64,000 nucleotides of DNA from contig DF239403.1 in NCBI GenBank assembly GCA_000507305.1, positions 2,191-66,190 on the forward strand, in the 5' to 3' direction. The stretch is from Breviolum minutum Mf 1.05b.01 (taxonomy: Eukaryota; Sar; Dinophyceae; Suessiales; Symbiodiniaceae). A model generated the notes under the pieces. That model was not told where the DNA came from. It saw only the letters and a program-made list of their open reading frames with translations, and made no database searches. Below are positions 54,147 through 63,968 of the stretch, one piece after another. Numbering within the stretch: position 1 is the first letter of the stretch; every line of letters begins with the position of its first letter. The position numbers were made by a program, and so were the translations under genes.

Positions 54147-54858
54147 ATTCAAGTTCTCCCACTGTTTGTTTTGAAAACCGCCAGGATTTGCTGGTCACCT
54201 TGGATCGTGCTGCTTCATGGTCATGTGAGTTCACATCGCCTTCACCTGTAACCTCACCTTGTAGCAGTGCTCCATCGCCCGTGGCACAGGTGCGGGAAAC
54301 CCAAGATGGGTCAGTAAGTAGATCTTGATGATGAGGTAGCTGAGGTTGAAGAGATTTGAGAAATGTTGGAATGGTTGGAAAACATGCACTCATCCAATGA
54401 AACTTGTCGGTCTTCGGTGTTTCGGCAAGAGGTGAACCAACTCGCTGATATGATTTTGTTGCTGTAAGGACTATAGAAACCATTTGCAGGTATGGAAAGA
54501 CCATATATTATGCAGTATCATCATATGTATAATATATTATACATGTATATATATATATATATACAATGCATTTACTGTACATATGATGATCATATGATAT
54601 ACAAGTGTTTAAAAAGAGGAACTGTGGAGTTTTTTCACTGGAGCCAGGAACACGTCACTCCCTTTCTGGAAGATGCGCCAAAAATTATTCTCGTTTTTTT
54701 TAAAGCATATTTTGTTGCTTCCTATTGTCCGAAAAGTGAAAATAGAGATGGTTAGCCAGCTTATTCTTGGAGTCCCTATTCAAAATCAACCAGATATAGA
54801 ATTGGAATGGCATGTTGTTTTTTTTGGGGGGGGAGAACAGGGGCTGGCAGAGGAGTAA
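54147..54858 (+). CDS. Unidentified gene, six exons to the stop
   Basis: Exons 54147-54224 (GTGAGT donor), 54265-54289, 54361-54463 (GTAAGG donor), 54490-54526, 54606-54735 and 54773-54858 (TAA). All six junctions agree in phase; introns are 40, 71, 26, 79 and 37 nt. Landmarks: VLPLFVLKTARICWSPWIVL (hydrophobic), MLEWLENMHSSNETCRSSVF, RQEVNQLADMILL, VEFFHWSQEHVTPFLEDAP, IILVFFKAYFVASY, ending GGGEQGLAEE. The acceptor at 54360 lacks a pyrimidine run and is the weakest junction. The minus strand and another + frame are open in part, but neither gives a chain. No family recognised; perhaps a helical regulator. Confidence 0.6.
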
Positions 54859-55492
54859 TGTTGGCCTGTGCAAACAGCAAACATAGGAATGATGAACTAA
54901 TGAGTGCGGATGGTATTAACTAATGCAGAGAATTCATGTATTTAATACCTTTATGAACACGAGGTCTATTGTAGGAGAGTATACTCCAAACAGATATGAT
55001 TCAGAAATAGATTCATACGGCACTACGTATCCTGGATACTGCTACGATGTTGCGTAGGTGCTCCCCTTTTTTCCCCACATACGTGATGACGTTTGTCTAT
55101 ATTATATACAGCCTCAAAATCAACGACCCGTCCCCAACAAGAGGTTGAAAAACTGCAGCTTTGACACACTCACCAACCCAAATCACCGCCATTGAAGCAT
55201 GAACCCTCTTTAGGTCCTTGTTCAACGGCCCAACACTCCGAGCATCGGTTTGGATCAACAAAAAATCAAGGTTGACCTTTTTGGGGCGGGGGACCGATCA
55301 CACGCATATCTATTTATCATTGTTTATCAGTTTCCAAAAGGACCGGTCAATATAGATTATGTGATTGCTGAAAAAAAAGAATGAGCAAAGAGGTAGATAA
55401 ATCTCGGGAAAGCACACACACACACATCCAACCAACGTAAGCTTCAGGAAATACATGAAAAAAAAAGGTCTTTGGCCGGGCCTTTTCGCAGG
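54859..55492. other. Probable intergenic spacer
   Basis: No supported exon. CA repeat (55417-55425). This is where one gene ends and the next would begin; I could not see a promoter motif. Confidence 0.4.
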
Positions 55493-55757
55493 CCAAACGT
55501 CGCGAACATCTCGCCGGACATGTGACGATTTCGGTGCCTTGGAAGTTGTTTCGAGAAATCCGTTGGAAGGTCAACACCACCTGAAAGCGTTGGAACTTGT
55601 GGTTGAACAAAAACGCAGGTCAAAAAAAAAGATGCCTCACATGTTTTATTGGGTCGGTGGTGTTAGCTTTTTAGGGTGGACGTATTTAGTGAGATTTGTT
55701 GAAGATGTCTCTGGATGTTCACTTTCTAATTTATCGAGGTATCCTAATTTTTTGCGT
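55493..55757 (+). CDS. Candidate exon, long open frame
   Basis: After GGCCTTTTCGCAG one frame is open 88 codons to a GTACGT donor: ALEVVSRNPLEGQHHLKALE, LVVEQKRRSKKKMPHMFYWV, GWTYLVRFVEDVSGCSLSN. A helix-rich basic segment then a hydrophobic one. A second frame (HLAGHVTISVPWKLFREIRW) is open at the start, and a third from an ATG at 55705 (SLDVHFLIYRGILIFCVRDV…) to a GTATTT donor at 55870. Confidence 0.45.
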
Positions 55758-56031
55758 ACGTGATGTTCTGGAGAGGAACCATGATTTTGGCCACCGCAGG
55801 CATTATTATGGTGGCATTATCGTGAAATTTCATCGAACAAAATACCTCAAAAAATCATGTGTTTCCAGGTATTTCTGGTAATTTCAGGATCTTTTGGAAG
55901 GAAATATCTTGAAATCTTAGTACCCTAAGGTCGAAATAGATGCCACAGACACCAAAAGGTAGGTTTGTAAAAGGTCCTTATAAACCAATATGTTGGGACA
56001 GATCCATTTCAAGTACTGTAACTTCACTCAG

Positions 56032-56305
56032 TTTTTGAAGATGTTGGAGATGCTGAGATGAGCGGTCAACACATTGTTTCGTCAACGCATAGATTCGTTG
56101 ATGAACCAAAGTCAGGGTCATAACTAACTGCATTGGAAACATAACTGAAATGGATGCAGGGACATGTTTGAATCCAGAATCTTGGGAACACACAATTGGT
56201 TTATTTGGTTATGAACCACTTGAAGATTGGTGATAAAGAAATGCTTCAACCAGGAAGACTCTTACTGACGGCCCTAGACTTTTGACTATTGAGCAATCAC
56301 CCTGA
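56032..56305 (+). CDS. Coding blocks, one pair with a 24-nt intron
   Basis: Block 56032-56123 (TAACTTCACTCAG acceptor; FEDVGDAEMSGQHIVSSTHR, TAA). Blocks 56160-56229 (CLNPESWEHTIGLFGYEPLE) and 56254-56305 (KTLTDGPRLLTIEQSP, TGA) join in phase across GTGATA…CAACCAG, 24 nt. The first block probably ends at an unseen donor rather than at its stop. The minus strand is open here as well. Confidence 0.45.
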
Positions 56306-58385
56306 GATGATGTCCTGACACGACTCGATTGGCTGACAAATTGAGTTGGTGGTATCTCTCTGGGAAAATTTTGCCCCTGCAATGTCTTGTGTACTTTCTT
56401 TGTAACATGTAACATGAGTTGTGACATGTGCAACAATCACCCTGTTCTTTTTGATAAACTTCATTCCCACTTTTGACTTACCAGGATCTATGTGACTGGT
56501 ATAGTTTTTCGTACATTCACCATTTACAAACAATCAAACCCTTCATGGGTCGGTAAATATACGTCCTCGTCCCATGAGTTTGATGGGTTTTGAGTTATTG
56601 AAAGCAGGCATTGACATCTAAATGGATGTTTCGGATCATTCATTTCAATAGGGTTTTCCATTATAAACCATCCATTTTGGGGGTACCCCTATTTTTGGAA
56701 CCCCCCAAATCTATTCTTTTATTGAGTTGGTAGATTTCAGTACGGCCATCTTAGATTATGGGTTTTTAAGATCTTCATTTTTTTACATACCCCATGACGG
56801 ATCCATGGGACTGGTAGGTATATTTACCTACATGAAAACCATAAATACAGTTGATGGAAGAAATCATGCACCACCTGGGATGTATAAAACCTTGTAAATA
56901 ATGGTATATTTACCATATCAACTGGTGCAGGATTTCTTCCATCAACTGTATCAACCATTCATGTAGGTAAAATATACAATCGTCCCATGGATCCTATATG
57001 GGTACATGGATCCGTCATGGGTTAGTAAGGATAGTTATCTCATTTACCAAATTTCCCCAAATCCAATGGGCTCCAGCTTCCCTCTCTCTCCACGATGGGG
57101 TAACTGTCGTTTAGTTGAGATTAAAGATGGATGAACTTCCACCAATCTGCTATTTGTTTCATATCCCACAACTGTTGTCGGAATTTGATAGTTTGAATAT
57201 ATATAGTTACATCGTATATGTATATAATATATATTTCAACATTCATATTTATATATAGTTTTTTAGATAAATATACTTAAATGTATATATATTTATGTAT
57301 ACATATTTCATATTTCTATTTAGTTATATACATCATACGAAATCGCAAGGTGACATAATGAGTGCATCCCATTTAAACAAACTAAACTCAACACAATGAC
57401 TTGAACAATCAAAAAAACCCTGGTGTTTGGGTTATATAGGGGATTATGATAAGCCAATATAAGGATCCCTATTAACCAACCAGAATAATGGAAAGTACAG
57501 TTCATGGAAGAAATCCCAAACAACCACCTGGGATGGTGCTAAAACCCGTCGTTAAAGAATGGGATTTCAACTACCAACCTCAACTGGTGCAAAGAGCCGG
57601 ATTTCTGAAGCATCAACGTCGTATGGCCGGGTTTTTTGTTTTTGTGGCGAACTTGGTTTAGGTGGATATCACTTCCACCGAGTTGGCACGGACCAGTACC
57701 TTTCTGGAGCCTGTCACCCTGTCAAATTCGATGGGTGGAAAACAGACTTCCCACGGTGGGACCCCAAAACCAGTTATATGTAGGGTGAAATAACTCCACG
57801 AAAAAAGGGGTGAAATACCCCAGTTACACTTTTTTTTTTCGGCCATTTATATGGGGTTACTGTACCACCCCATTTGTAAGTACAATAGGGGGTCCCCCCT
57901 CCTTGTGTAGGTGAGCTTGGTTGAAAAAAAGTGGTGTATTTTTATAAGGGGAATGATTATTTACGTTCCATGTATTATTTAGATAGCACTGGCTTGTTTT
58001 CATGGATGGTTAAGATTCATGTCACTCCACAACTATGAATATCACTCCCGACTCTCCATTTAACGATAAGGACAAACAAGTAATGCCGCATGCCTACGGC
58101 TCTGAAAAGAGTTGAATCTTGAGAACTTAAGAGATAAACTCGCAGTGTTTTTTTTGGTTTTAGTATTGGTTTTCCATTCAGATATTTACTAAAACGGTAG
58201 TGGTTTGAACAAACATCTTGGATATTTTCACCCCGAAAATTTGGGGAAACGATCCAATTTGACGTTCGCGAATCTTTTCTTCAGATGGGTTGAAACTTGA
58301 AACCACCAACTAGTTTAGCAGAAGGAAGCTAGGTAAAGCTTGTTTGATCAGAGGTGATGAGGTGATTTACTCTTGGTTTTTCTAG
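56306..58385. other. Nested repeats, weak exons
   Basis: Family C (56490-56590), family F (56625-56707), a family B element (about 56851-56952) inserted inside a family C element (56800-57010), TA tracts (57190-57310), family E (57425-57500) and an introner A copy (58197-58313). A block at 57700-57759 (YLSGACHPVKFDGWKTDFP) is a weak exon. Confidence 0.5.
58197..58313 (+). mobile_element. Introner family A, copy 8
   Basis: 117 bp, starts GTAGTGGTTTGAACAA and ends TTGAAACCACCAACTAG. Contains an extra ACTTGAA near the 3' arm. Confidence 0.6.
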
Positions 58386-58589
58386 GTGCTTTGCATACCT
58401 GGATCTTCGTTTTGTGTGTAAAATTTGTGCGTTGTTTTCACCCAAACAAAACAAAAACTACAAAAAAGGCAGACATTTTTAACGACATCTGGAAGATCCG
58501 GGTGTAACTTTTTTAGCGTTCACTCCCCAATTTTTTTGTGTAAGATTTCCAGTCGGCAGGCGGGGATATGCTGAAACACTGTCTTCTAA
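58386..58589 (+). CDS. Two exons with a 51-nt intron
   Basis: Exon 58386-58501 (TTGGTTTTTCTAG acceptor, GTGTAA donor; WIFVLCVKFVRCFHPNKTKT, KKADIFNDIWKIR) and exon 58553-58589 (SAGGDMLKHCLL, GTAGTG donor) join in phase 0. A further block at 58670-58705 (LLNFFPSPTPLE, GTATTT donor) has good splice sites but the wrong phase. Confidence 0.5.
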
Positions 58590-58883
58590 GTAGTGGGCTA
58601 ATGTATTCTGACCTTGGAATTCCTCGGGGTTTTCCTACGTTTTCCTCATAGCTTCTGAATTTTTTCCCCTCCCCAACACCACTTGAGGTATTTGGAAGGA
58701 TTACTGAGTCAGATGAGGAAACAGGTTTATCTTTGCGACTATGAGACTAAGATAAGATATTTGAAAATTTTCAAATGCTTTGAGACCAGCATTTGTTGTA
58801 ATTTGATGTGTACATATACATACTTATTGTAGTATGTTTGTTTGGAAAAGGAATTAGTTATCATTATTGCTACTATTATTCTT

Positions 58884-58918
58884 GCTGGCAGACGACCAGA
58901 TGGTTTTTGCTGCTGAAC
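58884..58918 (+). CDS. Candidate microexon
   Basis: After CTATTATTCTTGCTGGCAG the frame DQMVFAAEPVY runs to a GTACTG donor. Coordinates are to within a few bases. Short; another frame is open. Confidence 0.3.
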
Positions 58919-59183
58919 CTGTCTATGTACTGTACATCCATTTACCTACTAATTTACCATAAAATCAACCATTCATGGATCGGTATATATATATATACCA
59001 TTATATATCATTCGTCCCATGGATCCGTCATAAGTTTTTGTTTTGCAATGCTGTTCTCCTGTAATCAGTGGGATTTTCAGGCCCCCGAATGATGGGACCC
59101 ATACCACTCCTATAAGAATCCCCAAAGCTATGGGAATAGTATGGGAAGCTTGCCTTTGAAAGGGGGTCACACGTCCTTGGAAG

Positions 59184-59337
59184 CTCCCCGGAAGTCACCG
59201 TTGAACCGTTAGGTCTGTTTGATGTTCAGCTTCTTCGAGGGCATCAAGCGTCAACCCTCAAGCTGCAAAGTTTCGTGGGTGAATCTGACGCTCGGAACGG
59301 ATTCCGACGGTTGGCCGAAAGTCGGGGCGTCACGTAG
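59184..59337 (+). CDS. Candidate exon, GC-rich
   Basis: Open frame of 50 codons: VEPLGLFDVQLLRGHQASTL, KLQSFVGESDARNGFRRLAE, then TAG, with a GTAGGA donor overlapping the stop. GC content is about 55%, clearly above the flanks. It directly follows an inverted repeat (59080-59170). The acceptor (TTGGAAG) is weak. Confidence 0.45.
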
Positions 59338-59639
59338 GACTAGGATGGGGTATACTTGGATGACATGGGATAAAATGAAGCTGTAGACGTAGGTTTGTTG
59401 TTGAAGAAAATTTGACGAAACTTATGAGATTTGGCACACATACACCAGATTGATGTTTTGTTGGTCTTCAAGATGTTGACCATTGAACATTAAATGGGAC
59501 CCATTTTGGGGAGGAATCAAACGATACAAATTGTATGAACATTTTGAGGTTTTTTTCCTTATAATGATACATTGTTTGGGTTGGTAATATCATGACCCCT
59601 TGAGGGTTTTCATATCCTGCACCCTCCTTGAAACCAAAC

Positions 59640-60052
59640 AGTTCACCGTTGAAAAAAACTACCCCGGGATCGACAAGAAGAGACTGCTTTTCATTTTGGA
59701 TGGCTTCCTGTATAGGTCGTACATTGGTACGTTTGACTCACAAGTGTGTCGGTTTTGTTTTCTACTGGCTCCTCATCACCACATTTGACTTCCTTTTGTC
59801 AAGACTCCGTTCAACAAACTACACACCAGACATGAGAAAAAACATAAAACTTTAAATCCGTTTTGAACATTGATGTGGTGTGTCATATGTTGGCTTAAGG
59901 GCATTGGGGATGGTTACAGAATATCAAAGGATATGATATTAGATAGCAACCGTTGCTTTCTCCGATCGTACTGCAACCATGTGGAAACCTGTTCTATTTC
60001 CGAGAAGACAACCGGGCAAGTTTGGTTCCAGTTTGAGGGTCATGAGTCATGA
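59640..60052 (+). CDS. Two candidate exons, gene end
   Basis: Block 59640-59750 (GIDKKRLLFILDGFLYRSYI, donor GTGTGT) and exon 59900-60052 (TTGGCTTAAG acceptor; GYRISKDMILDSNRCFLRSY, CSISEKTTGQVWFQFEGHES, TGA) are both phase 0. The second is the clearer. Start of the first block abuts a family D repeat. Confidence 0.45.
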
Positions 60053-60368
60053 GTTGATTTCAGATTTGCGGCCACTTTTTTTGCAAGCAAATGGTTTAGA
60101 CAAGCAGGGTTGGATAAATGAATAAGTGGAGGTCTGCATTTAGAGACACATGATGATGTACAGGTAGTTCATCCTACCTTATTATTAACCCTTGCACATG
60201 TGGTACGATTATAATAAAACTCCCACGCCTTTGTTTGAATCATAATGTAAAAAAACATGTAGCCATATGTTCCATGTATGGAATATTTACCTACATTTAC
60301 CATACATTTAAGCCAAATGTAGCTAAATATACCCTACATGGAGCATTTGGGCTCAATAGAACTTTTAG

Positions 60369-60518
60369 AGCTGCAGTTTCCCTGTCAGATTGCATCATCT
60401 ACTTCTCCATAAAGAAGTGAACCCTGTTGCTGCGCTAGCTAGGAATCTCAGTTCAGCATTGATTGACACTCTGGTGACGCTCTATGATGATGCTACAGAA
60501 AGGATTGCAGGCAAGTAG
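60369..60518 (+). CDS. Candidate terminal exon, helical
   Basis: After AGAACTTTTAG, 49 codons to TAG: CSFPVRLHHLLLHKEVNP, VAALARNLSSALIDTLVTLY, DDATERIAGK. Clean amphipathic helix. A GTAGAG donor overlaps the stop. Confidence 0.55.
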   Translation, partial: SCSFPVRLHHLLLHKEVNPVAALARNLSSALIDTLVTLYDDATERIAGK

Positions 60519-61340
60519 AGGGTTTGGGATGGACAAAAGCAAGGACGCACTAAGAACACCTAAAAAGTAACGATAAATCATGCAGATCAACGCAAGGAAT
60601 AGTGATGTTTTTTTCCGTTGATGGATTGTAACCCCCAACCAGTGTTTGAGAATGGTACCAGTGTTCGCGTTCCTGATACGCAGAGTTGGAGCAGAAACAG
60701 GTCACTACGACACCACACCCTGCAGTAGTGCTCTGTTTGCCGGGATGTATTGTGAACTTTGTGGCAAAAATATGATTTGATTTATTTCAGCCTCTATAGA
60801 TATTTGAAGTTTAGGAGGCATGGGGAATGAATTGGCCAGTTGTATCAATTTGTCACCTTTATATATATTTTGAATATACATATGTTTGTCAATTCAAGTA
60901 CCTGGTGCAATCATCATAGCAACCAAAATCATCCAGTGCTGTAGATGATTTTCTAAAATTGAGGTGGTTTTACGGCAACTGCACCCCGGCTGGCAATTGA
61001 TATATTGAGATTGTTTGTTTCTTCATGTTTCGCAGCTCAGACTGTGTTAAAAATGATTTATATACGTACTGTAATTTGCTCTAAAGGTTATACCCTGAAT
61101 ACATCCTAATACAACATAATATCACCACAACTCCGCCTCCCCACCAAAATAAACAACCATGCAATCGGAAAACTCATTTTCCACCCTGGCAAATTAACAT
61201 AATTCCTGAAACTCACCTGTTATGAAAAGGAACATTGATTTCCACACCTTCATTTTTGGGTTCAAACAAAGTCAATTTTGAGGGGTGGCTCAAAATTGAC
61301 TCCAAAAACACTGTGGCTCTTGGCTGTTTCTGCCGAAACT
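60519..61340. other. No gene seen
   Basis: Intron-like or intergenic; a palindrome GTCAATTTTGAG / CTCAAAATTGAC lies at 61272-61301. Confidence 0.4.
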
Positions 61341-61342
61341 GC

Positions 61343-61444
61343 GCAGGTATGGAACCATTTGAAGGACCATCTCCTTCTGCTCCCTCCTGCTCTTCATCGC
61401 CCATCTACGAGCCGCCAGCGTCACAGGCGCTTATTGATTGTTGA
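61343..61444 (+). CDS. Candidate terminal exon, Pro/Ser-rich
   Basis: From GAAACTGCGCAG the block MEPFEGPSPSAPSCSSSPIY then EPPASQALIDC ends at TGA. An alternative frame (HLKDHLLLLPPALHRPSTSR) is open to 61449. Low-complexity C-terminus either way. Confidence 0.4.
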   Translation, partial: AGMEPFEGPSPSAPSCSSSPIYEPPASQALIDC

Positions 61445-61673
61445 AGGGTGACGGCGGACGTCTAGATGACTAGAATAGACACATGTATAGTCGATATATA
61501 TTTATATATGATATATATGTGTATATATATATATATACGGTATTTATACATATGTATATATATATATATGTACGTATATCGTATAAATTCAATGATATGA
61601 TATATGATATGTGATTAGATATCATTGTATTATGTTACGCATGATATATTTGTTTTATGTAAATTTATTTGAG

Positions 61674-61814
61674 GTGTCACGTGAGAAGTGGAACTGCTAT
61701 TTTGTCAGAAAACAAGTGATTCCTATGGCTTCCCTCCCACCAGTTCCAAAGTTTCCTGTAGACATCATCCAGAGATGTCTCAGTTTGGCCCATGCCAGCG
61801 GCCAGCTACCTTTG
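61674..61814 (+). CDS. Candidate internal exon
   Basis: 47 codons, phase 0 both ends, after TAAATTTATTTGAG and before GTAATA: REKWNCYFVRKQVIPMASLP, then KFPVDIIQRCLSLAHASGQL. Good composition and donor. Confidence 0.55.
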
Positions 61815-62049
61815 GTAATATAGATTCCGGTCAACAACAGTCTGTAATAAAGAGTTGATTCTACAAATAGCATATTTATGTACAGTATGCTAAATGTACA
61901 TCTCTTTACTGACAAGCATTTTCCATTCACACCGTTCTCCATTTGTTGTTGCCTAAGATGGATTTCAATCAAAACATATTGAAGCCAAACTCCCTTTGTT
62001 TCAAGAGTATCCAACCGGTTGATTCAATAAAAAACAACGATTTTCACAG

Positions 62050-62167
62050 ATGCAAAAAAACGTAGAAAAACAACGCTTCCCAAAAGTTGGTCGAGAGTTT
62101 CTCTCCCAGGGACGGAGCTTGCAACGGCAAATGAGCATCTCTTCAAGTCACATGGCAGATACCTGTG
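62050..62167 (+). CDS. Candidate exon, frame ambiguous
   Basis: After ACGATTTTCACAG, frame 1 reads QKNVEKQRFPKVGREFLSQG…MSISSSHMADT; frame 2 reads RRKTTLPKSWSRVSLPGTEL…. Both stay open into the GGTTGG repeat. One is coding, I cannot tell which. Confidence 0.4.
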
Positions 62168-62230
62168 GGGGTTGGTGGGGTTGGTTGGTTGGGGGGGGAT
62201 GACAAATCAAAGAATATCTGAAGAAGGGAA

Positions 62231-62232
62231 GC

Positions 62233-62263
<31 letters not shown>
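62231..62263. repeat. (CAA)n microsatellite
   Basis: Eleven CAA units followed by GAAGGTGAG. Confidence 0.9.
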
Positions 62264-62265
<2 letters not shown>

Positions 62266-62307
62266 GAAGGTGAGCTTTGACACTACAACAATGTGACAAA
62301 TTTCTAC

Positions 62308-62432
62308 AAATGTGTTTTAATGAATGCATAGAAACATTATGTGGTTTTGTGCTAGCATTGCATCCTGCGAGGAAGTTTCGCACCATAAGTGACCTGTGGG
62401 AGGGTGCTACTTTCAGGGAGGGGACTAGATAC
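62308..62432 (+). CDS. Candidate exon
   Basis: Open from ATG 62308: MCFNECIETLCGFVLALHPA, RKFRTISDLWEGATFREGT, to a GTATAT donor near 62433. Minus strand also open. Start not fixed. Confidence 0.35.
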
Positions 62433-62639
62433 TGTATATATATATATATTATATACATACCCTGGGCTTCCGAACCCGACAAAAACGTAGGGTTCACTTC
62501 GAAACCCGAGGTTTCAAAAGAAAACCCGAGGTTTTCAAAATTCATGAAATTCAATGATTGATCGTTTGTGTGAAATATCAATAAATCCCACTCTCTGCCA
62601 GTCGCTCACCGTTTTGGCTTAATGTATACGGACCCATAT

Positions 62640-62790
62640 TTTCGATACGGGGTTAATACGGGTAGGATACGGGTAGGATACGGGTAATGAAAACCCAGGG
62701 TTTTCATTCCAAACCCAGGGTTTGCTAGAAAAAAATACGGGTAAATACGGGGTTAATACGGGTAGGATACGGGTAGGATACGGGTACCGC
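62640..62790. repeat. GGATACGGGTA-type G-tract repeat
   Basis: TACGGGTAGGATACGGG units occur in two blocks (62645-62693 and 62739-62790) separated by a palindromic AACCCAGGGTTT region. Related ACCCGAGGTTT motifs continue to 63000. Confidence 0.8.
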
Positions 62791-63289
62791 TTTTCAAAAA
62801 ATTCAAACCCGAACTTTTTTTGCAGAATCCGACAAATAATTGCAAAACCATTGATTAGACTTACATAAGGATCTTAAATTCAACAAAACTCCAAATATCT
62901 CCAAATAGTGGTAAAATCCGAGGTTTCCGATATAAACCCGATGTATTTCCCCAAAATCTCCGATACCCGAGGTTTCGGATTGAACCCTACAAATTTTAAG
63001 GGTTTGGATGCTAAGGGTACATATATGTTTTCCCTGGTGTAATGATTGAATGGATTTCAATGGGGTAAGTGGACTTCAAGGCTGAGCAGTGACCCGAACA
63101 GAAGGTGATGGAGTTGATATCATGGAGATTACCGCTATCCGGTTAAATGGGGATTAGACTAAGGCATTATTTTGTGTATATTTATATATATATATACAAA
63201 TTTCTTTCTAGATAGAGATCCTGTTAATCATGACTTTTATGGAATCTTGGTGGGTTTTGTAGTCACATAATTTGTTTGTGGCGTGCTTT

Positions 63290-63357
63290 CTTTGTTTCGT
63301 TGTTTGTTTGTTTTGTTTTGTTTGTTTTGTTTTGCTTTGTTTTGTTTTGTTTGTTTG
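63290..63357. repeat. (TTTTG/TTTG)n low-complexity tract
   Basis: About 70 bp of TTTGT/TTTTG units. Confidence 0.9.
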
Positions 63358-63395
63358 ATTGTTGAATCGTCCAAATCAAGTTCAACACTCGTTAG

Positions 63396-63575
63396 CTGCT
63401 CAAACACGACAGCGACTCAGCGATGTCCAATCCGATGGAGATTGAGGTCACACATTTGAAGCTTGTTTGCCACAAAGCTTTCTACAGTATGAGGGAAGTT
63501 TTTCTAACATCATATGTTTCCAATGGATTGAAAGATTCAGTGTTCCAAGAGTTGGACTCAATTAGTGTTTGTTGA
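63396..63575 (+). CDS. Candidate exon with in-frame TGA end
   Basis: After TTCAACACTCGTTAG, 59 codons: DSDSAMSNPMEIEVTHLKLV, CHKAFYSMREVFLTSYVSNG, LKDSVFQELDSISVC, then TGA at 63573. The same frame remains open and coding-like for 35 more codons (SSRLVKLMKLKHQSDLVKL). ATG 63423 could be a start. No family recognised. Confidence 0.5.
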   Translation: MLKHDSDSAMSNPMEIEVTHLKLVCHKAFYSMREVFLTSYVSNGLKDSVFQELDSISVC

Positions 63576-63820
63576 GAGTCTTCTCGTCTTGTCAAACTGA
63601 TGAAATTGAAGCATCAAAGTGATCTTGTCAAACTGATTAAAACAACAAGTGTTAGTTGTCACAATCATTGTGCATCCTTTTTTTGAATAGATATGAAGGA
63701 GCTACCAACCAGGTGACCGAGTCTATTCTATTTTTGTTTGCGGGATGGAAGCCAAATTTCCTACAGGAAGGGGTGCTGACATAGATGACATGTTCTTGGG
63801 GTGATACCATCATCCCTTAG

Positions 63821-63968
63821 AGTTCGGCACCTTTTGAAAGAAACTGATGGATTGCCAACAGGTATGCTGCTCTCTAGTATATCTAGTTCATTGTAGTAGT
63901 TCATCCAGTAATTGATAGATTTCTCCTTTTTTTCTTCCCACAGGTCATGTATTTTATATACAGTCATG
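63821..63968 (+). CDS. Two exons of a gene running off the window
   Basis: Exon 63821-63861 (ATCATCCCTTAG acceptor, GTATGC donor; VRHLLKETDGLPT) and exon 63944-63968 (TTTTTTTCTTCCCACAG acceptor, GTGAAT donor; HVFYIQS) join in phase 1. Splice sites are excellent. A 22-nt block at 63691-63712 (MKELPT) may precede. The gene continues beyond 64000. Confidence 0.5.
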
